The translations under genes were made by a program, and so were the position numbers. This document shows, in pieces, positions 24,825 to 34,447 of a DNA stretch of 64,000 bases. The DNA comes from Chloroflexota bacterium (GTDB lineage: Bacteria; Chloroflexota; Anaerolineae; Anaerolineales; Villigracilaceae), in the NCBI GenBank assembly GCA_024224815.1, contig JAAENC010000350.1, positions 1 to 64,000 on the forward strand, written 5' to 3'. Numbering within the stretch: the stretch's first letter is position 1; every line of letters starts with the position of its first letter. The notes beneath the pieces are model-generated. The model was not told the DNA's origin, made no database searches, and saw only the letters and a program-made list of their open reading frames with translations.

Positions 24825-25883
24825 TTATTCTGTAATACTGATCTTCAATTCTTGTTGGTTTTCATCATCATTCAGCGCAGCAACACTAACCGCTTGCGCT
24901 ACAGTTTCCGCGATTTCTTGCAAGGCGATTGCGGAATCAGAATCTGGCTGAGCAATAACAGCGGGTTTCCCTTGATCTCCAGCAAGTCGGACAAATCCGT
25001 TCATGGGGACAGAGCCCAAGAATGGGATTTCAGCAGATTTGGCGAGGGATTCACCGCCGCCATGACCAAAAACGTCACCGACCATATTTTCGACGACACC
25101 CAAAAGTGGGACTTCAAGCGTGCGGAACATACCTAACCCTCGGCTTGCGTCTTCCAAAGAAACAGCTTGCGGTAGAGTAACAAGAATCGCGCCACTCAGC
25201 GGAAGGGACTGGGCGAGTGTTAAAGGAGCATCGCCTGTTCCCGGGGGGAGGTCGATGATCAAATAATCTAATTCGCCCCATTCAACATCGGTTAAAAACT
25301 GACGGATTGCTGAATGAAGCATCGCGCCGCGCCAAATAAGCGGTTGTCCCGGTTTGACCAAGAAACCCATCGACATTACTTTTACGCCGTGTGCTTCAGC
25401 GGGCATTAGTTTTTCTTTCGTTGCAGGCGGGAGTTTTTCGATTCCCATCATGGTGGGGATGTTTGGGCCGTAAATGTCGGCATCGAGCAAACCAACGCGC
25501 GCGCCGCTTTTTGCGAGAGCAACAGCGATGTTGACAGAAACCGTGGATTTTCCAACGCCGCCTTTGCCTGATCCAACGGCAATTGCATTACGAATAGGTG
25601 CCTCAACAAGGCCGCGTAAGCGTCCATCATTGGGGACATCGGCATCCATATTGATATTGATGGTTTTCACACCTTCAACTTTTTCTACAGCTTGGCGAGC
25701 ATCGGCTTCGATCTTGCCTTTTAGCGGGCAGGCGGGTGTAGTCAGGAAAATGCTGAAACTAACAGTATCCTCTTCGATGACCAGTTCTCGGATCATATTC
25801 AAAGAGACCAAGTCTTGATGTAGATCGGGATCCATTACGTTGCTGAGAGCGGCTAGTACAGCGTCTTTTGTGATTTGGGTCAT
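24825..25883 (-). CDS. mrp: Mrp/ApbC family iron-sulfur cluster carrier ATPase
   Basis: 352 residues. An N-terminal MIP18/DUF59 domain (1-85, MDPDLHQDLVSLNMI, TTPACPLK) is joined to a ParA-type P-loop ATPase with deviant Walker A GSGKGGVGKST at 105-114, DADIYGPNIPTMMG and LIIDLPPGTGDAPLTLAQ. Such proteins carry 4Fe-4S clusters to apo-targets, including complex I in some organisms. The usual C-terminal CxxC is not obvious; the tail is short and acidic. Its nuoI neighbour (same strand, behind a terminator) would be a plausible client. Confidence 0.9.
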   Translation of the reverse strand: MTQITKDAVLAALSNVMDPDLHQDLVSLNMIRELVIEEDTVSFSIFLTTPACPLKGKIEADARQAVEKVEGVKTININMDADVPNDGRLRGLVEAPIRNAIAVGSGKGGVGKSTVSVNIAVALAKSGARVGLLDADIYGPNIPTMMGIEKLPPATKEKLMPAEAHGVKVMSMGFLVKPGQPLIWRGAMLHSAIRQFLTDVEWGELDYLIIDLPPGTGDAPLTLAQSLPLSGAILVTLPQAVSLEDASRGLGMFRTLEVPLLGVVENMVGDVFGHGGGESLAKSAEIPFLGSVPMNGFVRLAGDQGKPAVIAQPDSDSAIALQEIAETVAQAVSVAALNDDENQQELKISITE

Positions 25884-25983
25884 TAATTACCTTCTTTTAG
25901 GATAAGAGTGTTTTTATGTATACTCTCTTTTGATTTATATAAGCAAAGACTATTTTATCAATTAAGTCTTAACAAGAAGTTAG

Positions 25984-26028
25984 AAAAAAAGAGACTGATG
26001 AGTTTTTCAACCCTTCAGTCTCTTTTTG
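25984..26028 (-). terminator. terminator of the nuo operon
   Basis: Stem AAAGAGACTGA / TCAGTCTCTTT with a 15-nt loop; the A run on the plus strand gives a T tail on the minus strand. It lies just after nuoI. Confidence 0.8.
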
Positions 26029-26047
26029 TTATTATTCAACAAAGAGT

Positions 26048-26671
26048 TTAGCTTTTTGCCTTTGTTTTAGCTGCTCTTGCAGCAGCTTTTGCAGCTTTGG
26101 CTTCTGCTGCTGCTTTGCGAGCTGCTGCTTCTTTCGCACTGTTGATCGGGCGAATTTCATCGTAATAAGAAGCGGGTTTCATCAGATCGTCCAAGTGATG
26201 GATTGTGCGCCCATAAGACGCGATTTCGTAATCGTGATCCATCTTGATCGAGTCGAAGGGGCAGAACTCAGCACAGAGGCCGCAGTTCATACAAATATCT
26301 ACGTCGATGATGAACTGTGTTGGCTCTTGTTTGGGGCGACCGGTTTTGGGGTCGGTGGCGCGCTCAATCCAGATGCACTGTGGCGGACAAACTTTGGAGC
26401 AGATACCACAAGCGGTACAACGGTTCAAAATTTCGCCCTTTTCGCCCTCATCGTAAACGAGGAAGGGCACATAGCGGAATTCTTCAGGGACGGGCAATTT
26501 CTCTTCCGGGTATTGAACTGTGAAGACGCCTTTTGCGTCTTTACTGGAACGGTGAGCGAGACCTTCTGCGGTGTAATAACGTTTGCCCATCCATTTAATA
26601 TCGTCCAGATAGGTATCAACAAAGCGTTTTAAGGTAACGCCGAGACCTTTGATTAATCCTTTTCCGTACAT
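26048..26671 (-). CDS. nuoI: NADH-quinone oxidoreductase subunit I
   Basis: 207 residues. NuoI carries clusters N6a and N6b in the peripheral arm of complex I. Two 4Fe-4S motifs are complete: CTACGICSKVCPP and CMNCGLCAEFCPFD. The C-terminus has an Ala/Lys-rich extension of about 30 residues (low complexity), unlike most NuoI. AGGAG precedes the ATG, 9 bp after the nuoCD stop. Last gene of nuoB-nuoCD-nuoI. Confidence 0.93.
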   Translation of the reverse strand: MYGKGLIKGLGVTLKRFVDTYLDDIKWMGKRYYTAEGLAHRSSKDAKGVFTVQYPEEKLPVPEEFRYVPFLVYDEGEKGEILNRCTACGICSKVCPPQCIWIERATDPKTGRPKQEPTQFIIDVDICMNCGLCAEFCPFDSIKMDHDYEIASYGRTIHHLDDLMKPASYYDEIRPINSAKEAAARKAAAEAKAAKAAARAAKTKAKS

Positions 26672-26680
26672 TTTATTCTC

Positions 26681-28402
26681 CTATCGGTCTGTTTCGCCGA
26701 GTACGATATCAATGGAACCAAGCACTGCCACTACATCGGCAATTTTTAGCCCTTTGCACATCGGTCCGAAGGCTGTCAGGTTTATAAAGGAAGGGGCGCG
26801 AACGTGGTAACGATAGGGGTTGCCTTTACCGTCAGAAACAAGGTAGAAACCAAGCTCACCTTTGGGGCCTTCTACGCGGCCGTAGGATTCGCCAGCAGGA
26901 ACTTTCATCTGGTAGCGTGGTTTGCCCGTTTGGATTTCGCCTTCAGGGATTTGCTCTACAGCTTGTTGGAGGATTTTGATCGATTCGCGGATTTCGTCCA
27001 AGCGGATGATGTAGCGGTCGTAGATATCGCCGTTGTAGCGGAGGGCTACGTTGAAATCGAAGCGGTCGTAGATGCTATAAGGTGCGGCGCGGCGAATATC
27101 GTAGGGGACGCCGGATGCGCGGAGTACAGGGCCTGCTGCGGAGTATTTAATGGCATCTTCTGCAGAAAGGAGGCCTTGGCCAACACAGCGTGAGCGGAGA
27201 ATTTCGTTTTCGCTCAGGAATCTGTCCATTTCGTCGGTTTTTCGCGGTAATCTGTCGAAGACGAGGTCTTTGATTTTTTGCAATGAGCCAGCCGGAAGGT
27301 CACGGGCGAGTCCGCCAAATCTGAAGTAGTTACACATCATACGTGAGCCGGAGACCATCTCGAAGATATCCAGCACTAATTCTCGTTCTTCAATTGCATA
27401 AAGTGAAGGGGTGAAGAATGCGCCGATGTCGTTGAGGAACATGCCGATGGCGAAAAGGTGATTTTGGATACGGGTAAGCTCTGCCATGATGACGCGGATA
27501 TATTCTGCGCGTTCGGGGACTTCGATGCCGATCAGTTTTTCGACTGCGAGGGCGTAACCGAAGTTGTTGCTCATGGATGAGAGGTAATCGAGGCGGTCGG
27601 TGAAGGGCATATTTTGGAGATAGGTGTTGCGTTCGCCGATCTTTTCGTGGTTGCGGTGCAGGTAGCCCATGACGGGTTTGAGATTTAAGATGGTCTCGCC
27701 GTCTAATTTGGCTGCGATACGGAATACGCCGTGTGTGGAGGGGTGTTGAGGGCCAAGATTTACGGTGAGATGGTCGGTTTTAAGGCCATCGTCATCAGTG
27801 GTTTCGTATTTGGCGAGTGAGCCGTAGAGGGCGTCTTCGCCTTCAGGAACCCATTTCTCGGGGTCAAATTTTTCAGGATATTTGACATTTGCGCCGTAAG
27901 GATTGCGGGCTTCTGCGCGGGCATATTCCGGTTTGGGCCAACGAGATTTGAAGGGTTTAATATCCGCTTCGTAGTAGGCTTCTTGCCAATCTTTGCGAAG
28001 AGGGTGTCCGTTAAAACCTTCCCAGAGTAAGATGCGGCGCAAGTCGGGGTGACCGGTAAATTTGATACCGAGAAGATCCCAGGCCTCACGTTCTTGGAAA
28101 TCTGCGCCGGGGTATACATCTGTAAGTGAAGGAACTTCAGCTTTATCGCGGGCAACCTGCACTTTGAAAACCAACTCGGCACCGCCGATGGTTTTATAAG
28201 CGTGGTAGACCACTTCGAAGGTCTCTTCGGCGATATAGTCTACGCCGGTGACGGAGGAAAGATAGTCGTAGCCATATTCGTCACGCAAAGTGGTGGCAAA
28301 TTCAACGAGTTTGTCAGCGGCAATTATATAGCCTTCGTAGCCTTCACGTTCGTCAGCAACAACGCCTTCTGGAAAGCGGGTGGAGAAATCTAATGTTGTC
28401 AT
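26681..28402 (-). CDS. nuoCD: NADH-quinone oxidoreductase fused subunit C/D
   Basis: 573 residues. The N-terminal ~170 residues are NuoC (30-kDa type: [48 protein letters not shown]). After a linker of about 40 residues the NuoD (49-kDa) domain begins at [15 protein letters not shown] and runs through [32 protein letters not shown] and the [35 protein letters not shown] end. It forms the quinone site with NuoB. GGAGG precedes the ATG, and nuoB ends 1 bp upstream. The C/D fusion occurs in several phyla. Confidence 0.95.
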   Translation of the reverse strand: MTTLDFSTRFPEGVVADEREGYEGYIIAADKLVEFATTLRDEYGYDYLSSVTGVDYIAEETFEVVYHAYKTIGGAELVFKVQVARDKAEVPSLTDVYPGADFQEREAWDLLGIKFTGHPDLRRILLWEGFNGHPLRKDWQEAYYEADIKPFKSRWPKPEYARAEARNPYGANVKYPEKFDPEKWVPEGEDALYGSLAKYETTDDDGLKTDHLTVNLGPQHPSTHGVFRIAAKLDGETILNLKPVMGYLHRNHEKIGERNTYLQNMPFTDRLDYLSSMSNNFGYALAVEKLIGIEVPERAEYIRVIMAELTRIQNHLFAIGMFLNDIGAFFTPSLYAIEERELVLDIFEMVSGSRMMCNYFRFGGLARDLPAGSLQKIKDLVFDRLPRKTDEMDRFLSENEILRSRCVGQGLLSAEDAIKYSAAGPVLRASGVPYDIRRAAPYSIYDRFDFNVALRYNGDIYDRYIIRLDEIRESIKILQQAVEQIPEGEIQTGKPRYQMKVPAGESYGRVEGPKGELGFYLVSDGKGNPYRYHVRAPSFINLTAFGPMCKGLKIADVVAVLGSIDIVLGETDR

Positions 28403-28403
28403 C

Positions 28404-29021
28404 TTATGCCTCCTTGCTCGCTTCTTTGATAGCAGGAATTTGTTCTTGATAGATCAAATCGGGGCCAAGAATGGGCATGGGGATTGCGGCCAAATCGCCT
28501 TTTTGATACCAACGAACGGATTTAATGGATTGTCCATCAATCTTTTCTTGTAATTTGATCAGGCCATTGATCAATGCTTGCGGGGTGGGCGGGCAGCCGG
28601 GGATATAAACATCTACAGGGATGAGTTTATCCACACCGGAAACCACGTTATAGCCTTCTTTGAAAGGGCCGCCGCCAGAAGCGCAGGCACCCATTGCTAC
28701 AACATATTTTGGTTCGGGCATTTGGTTATAAAGACGCACAATAGTGGGCGCCATTTTTTTTGTGACAGTGCCCGAAACGAGCATTAAGTCAGCTTGGCGG
28801 GGGCTGGGGCGCATAACTTCCATCCCAAAGCGGGAGAAGTCGTAGCGTCCGGCAGCGGTGGCGATCATTTCGATCGCGCAACATGCCAAACCAAACATCA
28901 TCGGCCACACAGACGAGCGGCGTCCCCAGTTATAAATGCGGTCAATGGATGTGATCGCAACTGAGCCCTGTACTTCTTCAGGGATCTCATAACCCGGGGA
29001 GTTTAGTCCTTGATTTTCCAT
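28404..29021 (-). CDS. nuoB: NADH-quinone oxidoreductase subunit B
   Basis: 205 residues. NuoB holds cluster N2, the last electron carrier before quinone. Motifs: GLACCAIEM (tandem Cys), [42 protein letters not shown] and [17 protein letters not shown]. The ~40-residue N-terminus and the C-terminus are slightly longer than in E. coli. First gene of the operon; nuoA, normally upstream, is absent. An AAGGAG site and a near-consensus promoter (29083-29111) precede it. Confidence 0.94.
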   Translation of the reverse strand: MENQGLNSPGYEIPEEVQGSVAITSIDRIYNWGRRSSVWPMMFGLACCAIEMIATAAGRYDFSRFGMEVMRPSPRQADLMLVSGTVTKKMAPTIVRLYNQMPEPKYVVAMGACASGGGPFKEGYNVVSGVDKLIPVDVYIPGCPPTPQALINGLIKLQEKIDGQSIKSVRWYQKGDLAAIPMPILGPDLIYQEQIPAIKEASKEA

Positions 29022-29082
29022 TAAGTACTCTCCTTTTATACCTTATCCCCTTAAAGGGATAGGCCTTATTTACACGAAAGCG

Positions 29083-29111
29083 ATTATAGTAGTGCCTTTC
29101 TCACAAGTCAA
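29083..29111 (-). promoter_or_regulatory. sigma70 promoter of nuoB-nuoCD-nuoI
   Basis: Minus strand TTGACT (29111-29106), 17-bp spacer, TATAAT (29088-29083). The ~55-nt leader contains a small TATCCC / GGGATA hairpin before the nuoB ribosome-binding site. Confidence 0.8.
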
Positions 29112-29131
29112 CATAGTTATGTGAATATATA

Positions 29132-29159
29132 TTTGCAAAACATAAAAAGTGAGTATAAT
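29132..29159 (+). promoter_or_regulatory. promoter of the winged-helix regulator
   Basis: TTTGCA (29132-29137), 16 bp, TATAAT (29154-29159), divergent from the nuo promoter. The leader that follows contains a strong imperfect hairpin, AACTGCAACGCACTC / GAGTGCAATGCAGTT (29247-29280). Confidence 0.55.
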
Positions 29160-29298
29160 CATATGGTGTGTGTGACAAGAGAAATGTAGATGTACATTGC
29201 ATCCGCTTTTAGATGCGTTGCACATCGAGTCTGCTTCTTAAAGTCGAACTGCAACGCACTCTGTCGAGTGCAATGCAGTTCTAATCGTGAGAAAAAAT

Positions 29299-29901
29299 AT
29301 GCCTACTGCCCGCCAAAATATTTTCAACTATATCAAAAAACACCGCGCTGTTTCTGCAATGGAAATCGCGCGGGATCTAAGGATGACGCAAGCTAATGCA
29401 CGTCATCATCTTTCTCTTTTAAACAAAAATGGACAAATAGAAGTTGTCGGGAAACGCTCTGCGGGGAGGAAGGGAGGGCGTCCGATCAAAATTTATGGCA
29501 TTAGTCGGAACATCCTTGGGGATGGCTTGCCCACCTTATCTCATCATTTGCTTGAAGAGATGCTTGGTTCCGTTAACACGCGCCAAAAGGCCGGATTGCT
29601 GAAAAAGCTTGGTCAACGCCTCGCAAGTTCGGGCACAGGCGCGTCTTCCCCCATGATCCGATTAACCAAAACAGTTAAGCATCTTAATAAACTCGGCTAC
29701 GAATCTCGCTGGGAAGCGCACGCCAGCGGACCGCAAATCATTTTTGGGCATTGTCCTTATGCGGCAATCATCCGCGAACACCCGGAGCTTTGCGAAATGG
29801 ATGCTGCGTTGTTAGGAGTGTGTCTTGGTGAGAGTGTGGAACAAATTAGCAAGTTGGAAGGGGAGGAAGGAAGGCCTTATTGTGCTTTTTCTTTTCGATA
29901 G
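29299..29901 (+). CDS. winged-helix regulator with Cys-rich C-terminus (SufR-like)
   Basis: 200 residues from the ATG at 29299; an upstream in-frame GTG (29287) is possible and neither has a ribosome-binding site. The N-terminal ~70 residues are an ArsR/DeoR-like winged helix (YIKKHRAVSAMEIARDLRMTQANARHHLSLL). The C-terminal domain has GHCPYAAIIREHPELC, GVC and PYCAF; numbered from the GTG these are Cys156, 169, 179 and 199, a spacing like the 4Fe-4S-binding SufR group. It is divergent from nuoB, so redox or Fe-S control of the nuo operon is a reasonable inference. Confidence 0.8.
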   Translation: MPTARQNIFNYIKKHRAVSAMEIARDLRMTQANARHHLSLLNKNGQIEVVGKRSAGRKGGRPIKIYGISRNILGDGLPTLSHHLLEEMLGSVNTRQKAGLLKKLGQRLASSGTGASSPMIRLTKTVKHLNKLGYESRWEAHASGPQIIFGHCPYAAIIREHPELCEMDAALLGVCLGESVEQISKLEGEEGRPYCAFSFR

Positions 29902-29918
29902 AAAATATTCGTTTAATA

Positions 29919-29956
29919 AAAAAACGCATTCCTAAAAGACAGAATGCGTTTTTTTT
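29919..29956. terminator. bidirectional terminator
   Basis: Perfect stem AAAAAACGCATTC / GAATGCGTTTTTT between convergent genes. Confidence 0.92.
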
Positions 29957-29973
29957 TGAGATTTTGAAAAGAA

Positions 29974-30399
29974 TTATGAGGAGAGCACAGGTTTTTTTTG
30001 TGTCCTCATCATGCTTTTTGATGGATTAAGTTGAGCTGTATTGCGGCGAGTAAGATTCTTAATGTGGGCCACGAGAATGCTGCTTGGAACGGGCTTGATC
30101 AGATAATCATCAGCCCCTGCGTCTAGCGCACTAGCAACCATTCCCGGATTATTCAGTGCAGAAAGCACCACAATGGGGGTCTTGCAAAACTTGCGAATTT
30201 TCTTGCAGGTTTCCCATCCATCCATTTTTGGCATCATTAAGTCTAAGAGGATGACATCCGGCTTTATCTGCTGGATAAGCTCAAATCCTTTCTCTCCGCT
30301 GTTTGTGGTAGTGACTTCAAATCCATGCGATTTGAGCAAGAGCGTGAGAAGCTCTGTCATGGCTGAATCATCATCAATTGCGAGTATTTTTGTTGGCAT
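29974..30399 (-). CDS. stand-alone response regulator receiver protein
   Basis: 141 residues, a single CheY-type receiver domain. Acidic pocket IDDDSAM near 7-11, phosphoacceptor Asp in VILLDLMMPKMDGWETC (about residue 54), the Ser of VVLSALN and the Lys of YLIKPVPSS are all present. The last ~20 residues are basic and unstructured; there is no output domain. No kinase is adjacent, so the partner is unknown. A GGAG lies 16 nt before the ATG; spacing is poor. Confidence 0.9.
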   Translation of the reverse strand: MPTKILAIDDDSAMTELLTLLLKSHGFEVTTTNSGEKGFELIQQIKPDVILLDLMMPKMDGWETCKKIRKFCKTPIVVLSALNNPGMVASALDAGADDYLIKPVPSSILVAHIKNLTRRNTAQLNPSKSMMRTQKKPVLSS

Positions 30400-30642
30400 A
30401 GTTTTATTTTATCTCCGCACCCATTATCACCTAAAAATACAACTTTTGACTTTTCATTTAGTTAACAATTTTTTGAAAAGAACTTCTTTTTGTTCGGATT
30501 ACTTTTTTAAGAAGATGTACTAATAAAAACAGTGCAAAAGGCTAAAAAAAAGGAGCTAAAAAACTTGTGCTTGTGGTAAACTGTTCGGTGGCAAAAAAAT
30601 GCTATTAAATTCTTTTTACCCCTTATTAAGGAGATATTACTA

Positions 30643-33378
30643 ATGACTAAATGGGTATATACCTTCGGCGATGTTGCTGAAGCAGAAAAACATGCAGGTA
30701 GCTGGGACGGTGTCCGCAGCTTGCTTGGTGGTAAAGGTGCGAATTTGGGTGAAATGACCCGTATTGACGTTCCTGTGCCTCCTGGCTTTACCGTAAGCAC
30801 AGAAGCTTGTAACGCTTATTTGGCAGAAGGCAATTCTTTCCCCGCTGGTTTGTGGGATCAAGAGCTTGAAGCCATGAAAGTTACTGAAGAGCTAACAGGC
30901 AAAAAATTTGGCGATGCTGCTAATCCGCTTTTGGTTTCCTGCCGTTCCGGCGCAGTTTTCTCCATGCCTGGCATGATGGATACTGTTCTTAATATTGGTT
31001 TGAACGACGAAGTAGCAGAAAGCATGGTCGCAATGACCAACGATGCTCGTTTTGTTTATGATGCTTATCGCCGTTTGGTGCATATGTTCGGTTCTGTAGT
31101 TTTGAATATTGATGACGAAAAATTCGAACAACCTCTTGATAGCTACAAAGAAGAAAAAGCTTATAAGCTTGACACCGAGATGACTGCCGATGATTGGAAA
31201 GCTCTTGTAGAAACCTACAAGGCTGTTATCCAAAAGGAAATGGGATTTCCTTTCCCTGAAGATCCATATAAGCAATTGAAATTGGCAACTGAAGCTGTTT
31301 TCAAATCATGGAATGGAAAACGCGCTATTGATTATCGTAATGCTGCTGATATTGCCCACGATCTTGGCACAGCTGTAAATATCCAGACGATGGTTTTCGG
31401 CAATATGGACAACTCCGGTACCGGTGTTGCTTTCACTCGAAACCCATCCACTGGTGAAAACGCCGTTTGGGGCGAATATTTGATGAATGCCCAAGGCGAA
31501 GATGTTGTTGCCGGTACTCGCAACGCTGATGATGTTGCTGAGATGGTAAACGATCTTCCTGAAGCCTATGCTGATTTCATGGATGTTTGTGCCAAGCTTG
31601 AAAAACACTATCGTGAAATGCAAGATGTTGAGTTCACCATTGAAAATGGCAAACTCTGGATGCTCCAAACTCGTGACGGTAAACGCACAGCAAAAGCAGC
31701 AGTAACTGTTGCTGTTGATATGGCAAATGAAGGCCTTATCACTAAAGAAGAAGCTGTTTTACGCGTAAAACCTGATCAGGTTGATACTCTCCTCCACCCT
31801 CAATTTGTAGATGCTGCAAAACAGGCTGCAAATGAAGCTGGCAAGATGTTCGCTACAGGCGTAAACGCCTCCCCTGGTGCATCTGTTGGGCGTGTTTATT
31901 TTGATGCTGATACAGCCGAAGCAAAAGCCAAAGAAGAAGGCCAAGATGTAATCATGGTGCGTCCTTTCACCAAACCGGATGATGTTCACGGTATGCTTGC
32001 TGCAAAAGGTATTCTCACCAGCGAAGGTGGGGCTACCTCCCACGCTGCTGTTGTTGCTCGCCAATTTGGTATTCCTTGTGTTGTCGGCGCATCTACCGTT
32101 CGTATTGATAGTGAAAAACTTCAATTCACTTCTAATGGTGTGACCGTTTCTGAAGGTGACTGGATCTCAGTAGATGGCACCACCGGTGAAGTTTTCTTAG
32201 GCGAAATTGAATCTGTAGCACCTTCTTTAGAAGAACAGACCGATTTGCTTACGTTGCTTAGCTGGGCAGACGAAATTGCTGCAACCGAAGGTGTTCGTTC
32301 CGCAAAAGCAGAAGGTTACCCAACCAAAGGTTTGCAAGTTTGGGCAAATGCCGATTATCCCGAAGATGCTCGTCGCGCTCGCTCTTACGGCGCACAAGGT
32401 ATTGGTCTCTGCCGCACCGAGCACATGTTCTTTGAACCAGAACGTTTGCCGATCGTTCAGCAAATGATCCTTGCCGGCGATGATGTTAAAGTTCGCCAAG
32501 AATCTCTTGATAAATTACTTCCTTATCAGCGTGCTGATTTTGACGGTCTTTTTGAAGCAATGAGCGGATACCCCGTTATCATTCGTTTGATCGACCCCCC
32601 CTTGCATGAGTTTATGCCCGACGAGCGCGAATTGCTCGAAGATGTGATCGGCGCACGCATTAAAGGCGAAGAAGTAACAGAAAAAGAAGCACTTCTTGCA
32701 GATATTGAATCTTTGCACGAATCAAACCCGATGATGGGACTCCGTGGCGTTCGTTTGAGCGTGATGATGCCCGAAATTGTATCTATGCAAGTCCGTGCAA
32801 TTTTCGAAGCAGCCGCTGACGTCAAATTGCGTGGCTTCGAACCACACCCCGAGGTCATGATCCCGCTTACTGGCCACGTCAACGAATTACATTTCATCCA
32901 GCCCAAACTGGAAGAGATCGCAGCTGACGTAATGAAAACCAAAGGCGTTGAATTCACCTATAAATTCGGCACCATGATCGAAATCCCCCGCGCTGGTCTA
33001 ACCGCAGACGAAGTTGCTGGAACCGCTGAATTCTTCTCCTTCGGCACTAACGATCTGACCCAATTCACCTTCGGCTACAGCCGTGATGATGCAGAACGCA
33101 ACTTCCTCGTCAAATACGTCGAAGATGGCATTTTGCCGGTAAACCCCTTCCAGACCATTGACCGCCCTGGTGTTGGTCAATTAATGGATATTGCTGTCAG
33201 CAAAGGCCGCGCCGCTCGCCCAACACTTGAATGTGGTATCTGTGGCGAACACGGTGGCGATCCCAGCTCAATCGACTGGTGTCACCAAATTGGCTTGAAC
33301 TATGTTTCTTGCTCACCTTTCCGTGTCCCGATCGCTCGCTTGGCCGCTGGCCACGCAGCTTTGGAACACCGCGCGTAG
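30643..33378 (+). CDS. ppdK: pyruvate, phosphate dikinase
   Basis: 911 residues, full length. It interconverts pyruvate, ATP and Pi with PEP, AMP and PPi in the cytoplasm. The N-terminal ATP-grasp domain starts LLGGKGANLGEM at 27-38; the swivelling domain holds the phospho-His in TSEGGATSHAAVVARQFGIP (His467, with regulatory Thr465); the C-terminal PEP/pyruvate barrel has SFGTNDLTQFTFGYSRDDAE and the catalytic Cys in CGICGEHGGDP. AAGGAG precedes the ATG. It stands alone, with its own terminator. Confidence 0.97.
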   Translation: MTKWVYTFGDVAEAEKHAGSWDGVRSLLGGKGANLGEMTRIDVPVPPGFTVSTEACNAYLAEGNSFPAGLWDQELEAMKVTEELTGKKFGDAANPLLVSCRSGAVFSMPGMMDTVLNIGLNDEVAESMVAMTNDARFVYDAYRRLVHMFGSVVLNIDDEKFEQPLDSYKEEKAYKLDTEMTADDWKALVETYKAVIQKEMGFPFPEDPYKQLKLATEAVFKSWNGKRAIDYRNAADIAHDLGTAVNIQTMVFGNMDNSGTGVAFTRNPSTGENAVWGEYLMNAQGEDVVAGTRNADDVAEMVNDLPEAYADFMDVCAKLEKHYREMQDVEFTIENGKLWMLQTRDGKRTAKAAVTVAVDMANEGLITKEEAVLRVKPDQVDTLLHPQFVDAAKQAANEAGKMFATGVNASPGASVGRVYFDADTAEAKAKEEGQDVIMVRPFTKPDDVHGMLAAKGILTSEGGATSHAAVVARQFGIPCVVGASTVRIDSEKLQFTSNGVTVSEGDWISVDGTTGEVFLGEIESVAPSLEEQTDLLTLLSWADEIAATEGVRSAKAEGYPTKGLQVWANADYPEDARRARSYGAQGIGLCRTEHMFFEPERLPIVQQMILAGDDVKVRQESLDKLLPYQRADFDGLFEAMSGYPVIIRLIDPPLHEFMPDERELLEDVIGARIKGEEVTEKEALLADIESLHESNPMMGLRGVRLSVMMPEIVSMQVRAIFEAAADVKLRGFEPHPEVMIPLTGHVNELHFIQPKLEEIAADVMKTKGVEFTYKFGTMIEIPRAGLTADEVAGTAEFFSFGTNDLTQFTFGYSRDDAERNFLVKYVEDGILPVNPFQTIDRPGVGQLMDIAVSKGRAARPTLECGICGEHGGDPSSIDWCHQIGLNYVSCSPFRVPIARLAAGHAALEHRA

Positions 33379-33394
33379 TTTTTTATTTGAAAAC

Positions 33395-33433
33395 AAAAAT
33401 CCCAGATGCAAATCGCATCTGGGATTTTTTTCT
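33395..33433 (+). terminator. terminator of ppdK
   Basis: Perfect stem AAAATCCCAGATGC / GCATCTGGGATTTT plus T run. Confidence 0.92.
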
Positions 33434-33476
33434 TTAAGGTGTAGGTTTGTAGTAAACCTCTTGCATAAGTGTTCTT

Positions 33477-33527
33477 GCCGCCGTCCTCGGCGGCGTTTTC
33501 CAAGTGAGTCTGCGCCGAGGGCGGCGC
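33477..33527. repeat. dispersed palindromic repeat, family B copy 1
   Basis: GCCGCCGTCCTCGGCGGCG stem-loop, then TTTTCCAAGTGAGTCTGCGCCGAG. It shares this order with 57788-57832. Around it CTTGCATAAGTGTT (33470) and AACAGACTTTTGCAGG (33544) form outer imperfect arms, so the whole element may span about 33465-33565. Confidence 0.6.
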
Positions 33528-33567
33528 AAAGAGCATTGTAAAAAACAGACTTTTGCAGGAAGTCTAG

Positions 33568-34305
33568 TTAATTTTCTATCGCTTCGAGCAGCTTGACCAT
33601 CGCCACCGTCGCTTTTTCTTGCAGAAAAATATCCGTGATTTGATTTGTATAATTCGATGGCGCTATATTGATCTCGATGATCTTTGCGCCATTTCTTTTT
33701 GCAATAACAGGTAGTTGCGCGGCTGGCATTACTTCGCCGGTAGAGCCGATCAGGAGAAAAACGTCGGCATTTTCAGTTTCTTGAAAAGAGAGTGACATGG
33801 CGGGTTCGGGAATTGCCTCGCCGAAGAAGATGAAATCGGGCTTAAGCACCTCGCCGCATCCCGTGCATTTAGGCGGTAGCACGCTCAAATCAAAGCGCGT
33901 AGCGGGGAATTTCTCTCCACAAGAAAGACAAATTAAATTGCGCGAATTCCCGTGGTATTCATACACTTCTTTGCTTCCCGCATTTTGGTGCATATTGTCG
34001 ATATTTTGGGTTATGGTCGCTTTTATCAGCCCATCTTTTTCCAACTCAGCTAATCCCACATGCGCGGTGTTAGGCTCGGCCAGTCCGAAGAAATCGTAAA
34101 ATATCTCTTTGATTTTCTTCCATGATTCGAGGGGATAGGAATGAAAATAGCGAATATCGATAAAAATGGGGTCATGGTGATTCCAGAGGCCATTCTCGCC
34201 GCGAAAGGGCGGAATACCGCTCTCAACAGAAATCCCCGCGCCCGTAAAGGCGGTCACGTGCGATGCGTTTTTGATAATTTGGGCAGCTTTTTGATAATTA
34301 GTCAT
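33568..34305 (-). CDS. cobB: Sir2-family NAD-dependent protein deacylase
   Basis: 245 residues. Sirtuins remove acyl groups from protein lysines using NAD+. Motifs: FTGAGISVESGIPPFRG (NAD binding), ITQNIDNMHQNAG, the catalytic His in EYHGN, and two zinc CxxC pairs (CLSCG and CTGCG), plus FFGEAIPE and LIGSTGEVMPAAQLP. IDNMHQ in place of the common IDGLHQ/ VDGLHR is a mild variation. Monocistronic or first of a set; downstream is a repeat. Confidence 0.93.
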   Translation of the reverse strand: MTNYQKAAQIIKNASHVTAFTGAGISVESGIPPFRGENGLWNHHDPIFIDIRYFHSYPLESWKKIKEIFYDFFGLAEPNTAHVGLAELEKDGLIKATITQNIDNMHQNAGSKEVYEYHGNSRNLICLSCGEKFPATRFDLSVLPPKCTGCGEVLKPDFIFFGEAIPEPAMSLSFQETENADVFLLIGSTGEVMPAAQLPVIAKRNGAKIIEINIAPSNYTNQITDIFLQEKATVAMVKLLEAIEN

Positions 34306-34343
34306 AGTTTTAGAGAGAGAATAATTAGAACTTGAAAAATCAT

Positions 34344-34422
34344 GTCATTGCGAGGAGGGCGATAGCCCGACGCGGCAATCTCCTGCGATGAATGGAGATT
34401 GCTTCGCTTCGCTCGCAATGAC
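34344..34422. repeat. dispersed palindromic repeat, family A copy 3 (best preserved)
   Basis: Perfect-looking ends GTCATTGCGAGGAGGGCGA ... CTTCGCTCGCAATGAC, with inner GGCAATCTCC / GGAGATTGC arms. It fills the gap between the sirtuin and cupin genes. Confidence 0.9.
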
Positions 34423-34447
34423 GTAAGTGGTTTTGATAATGTTTATG

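Noticed and set aside
29160-29298. Second tRNA or riboswitch in the regulator leader
   Set aside because: There are hairpins (29247-29280) but no cloverleaf, anticodon loop or known aptamer core.
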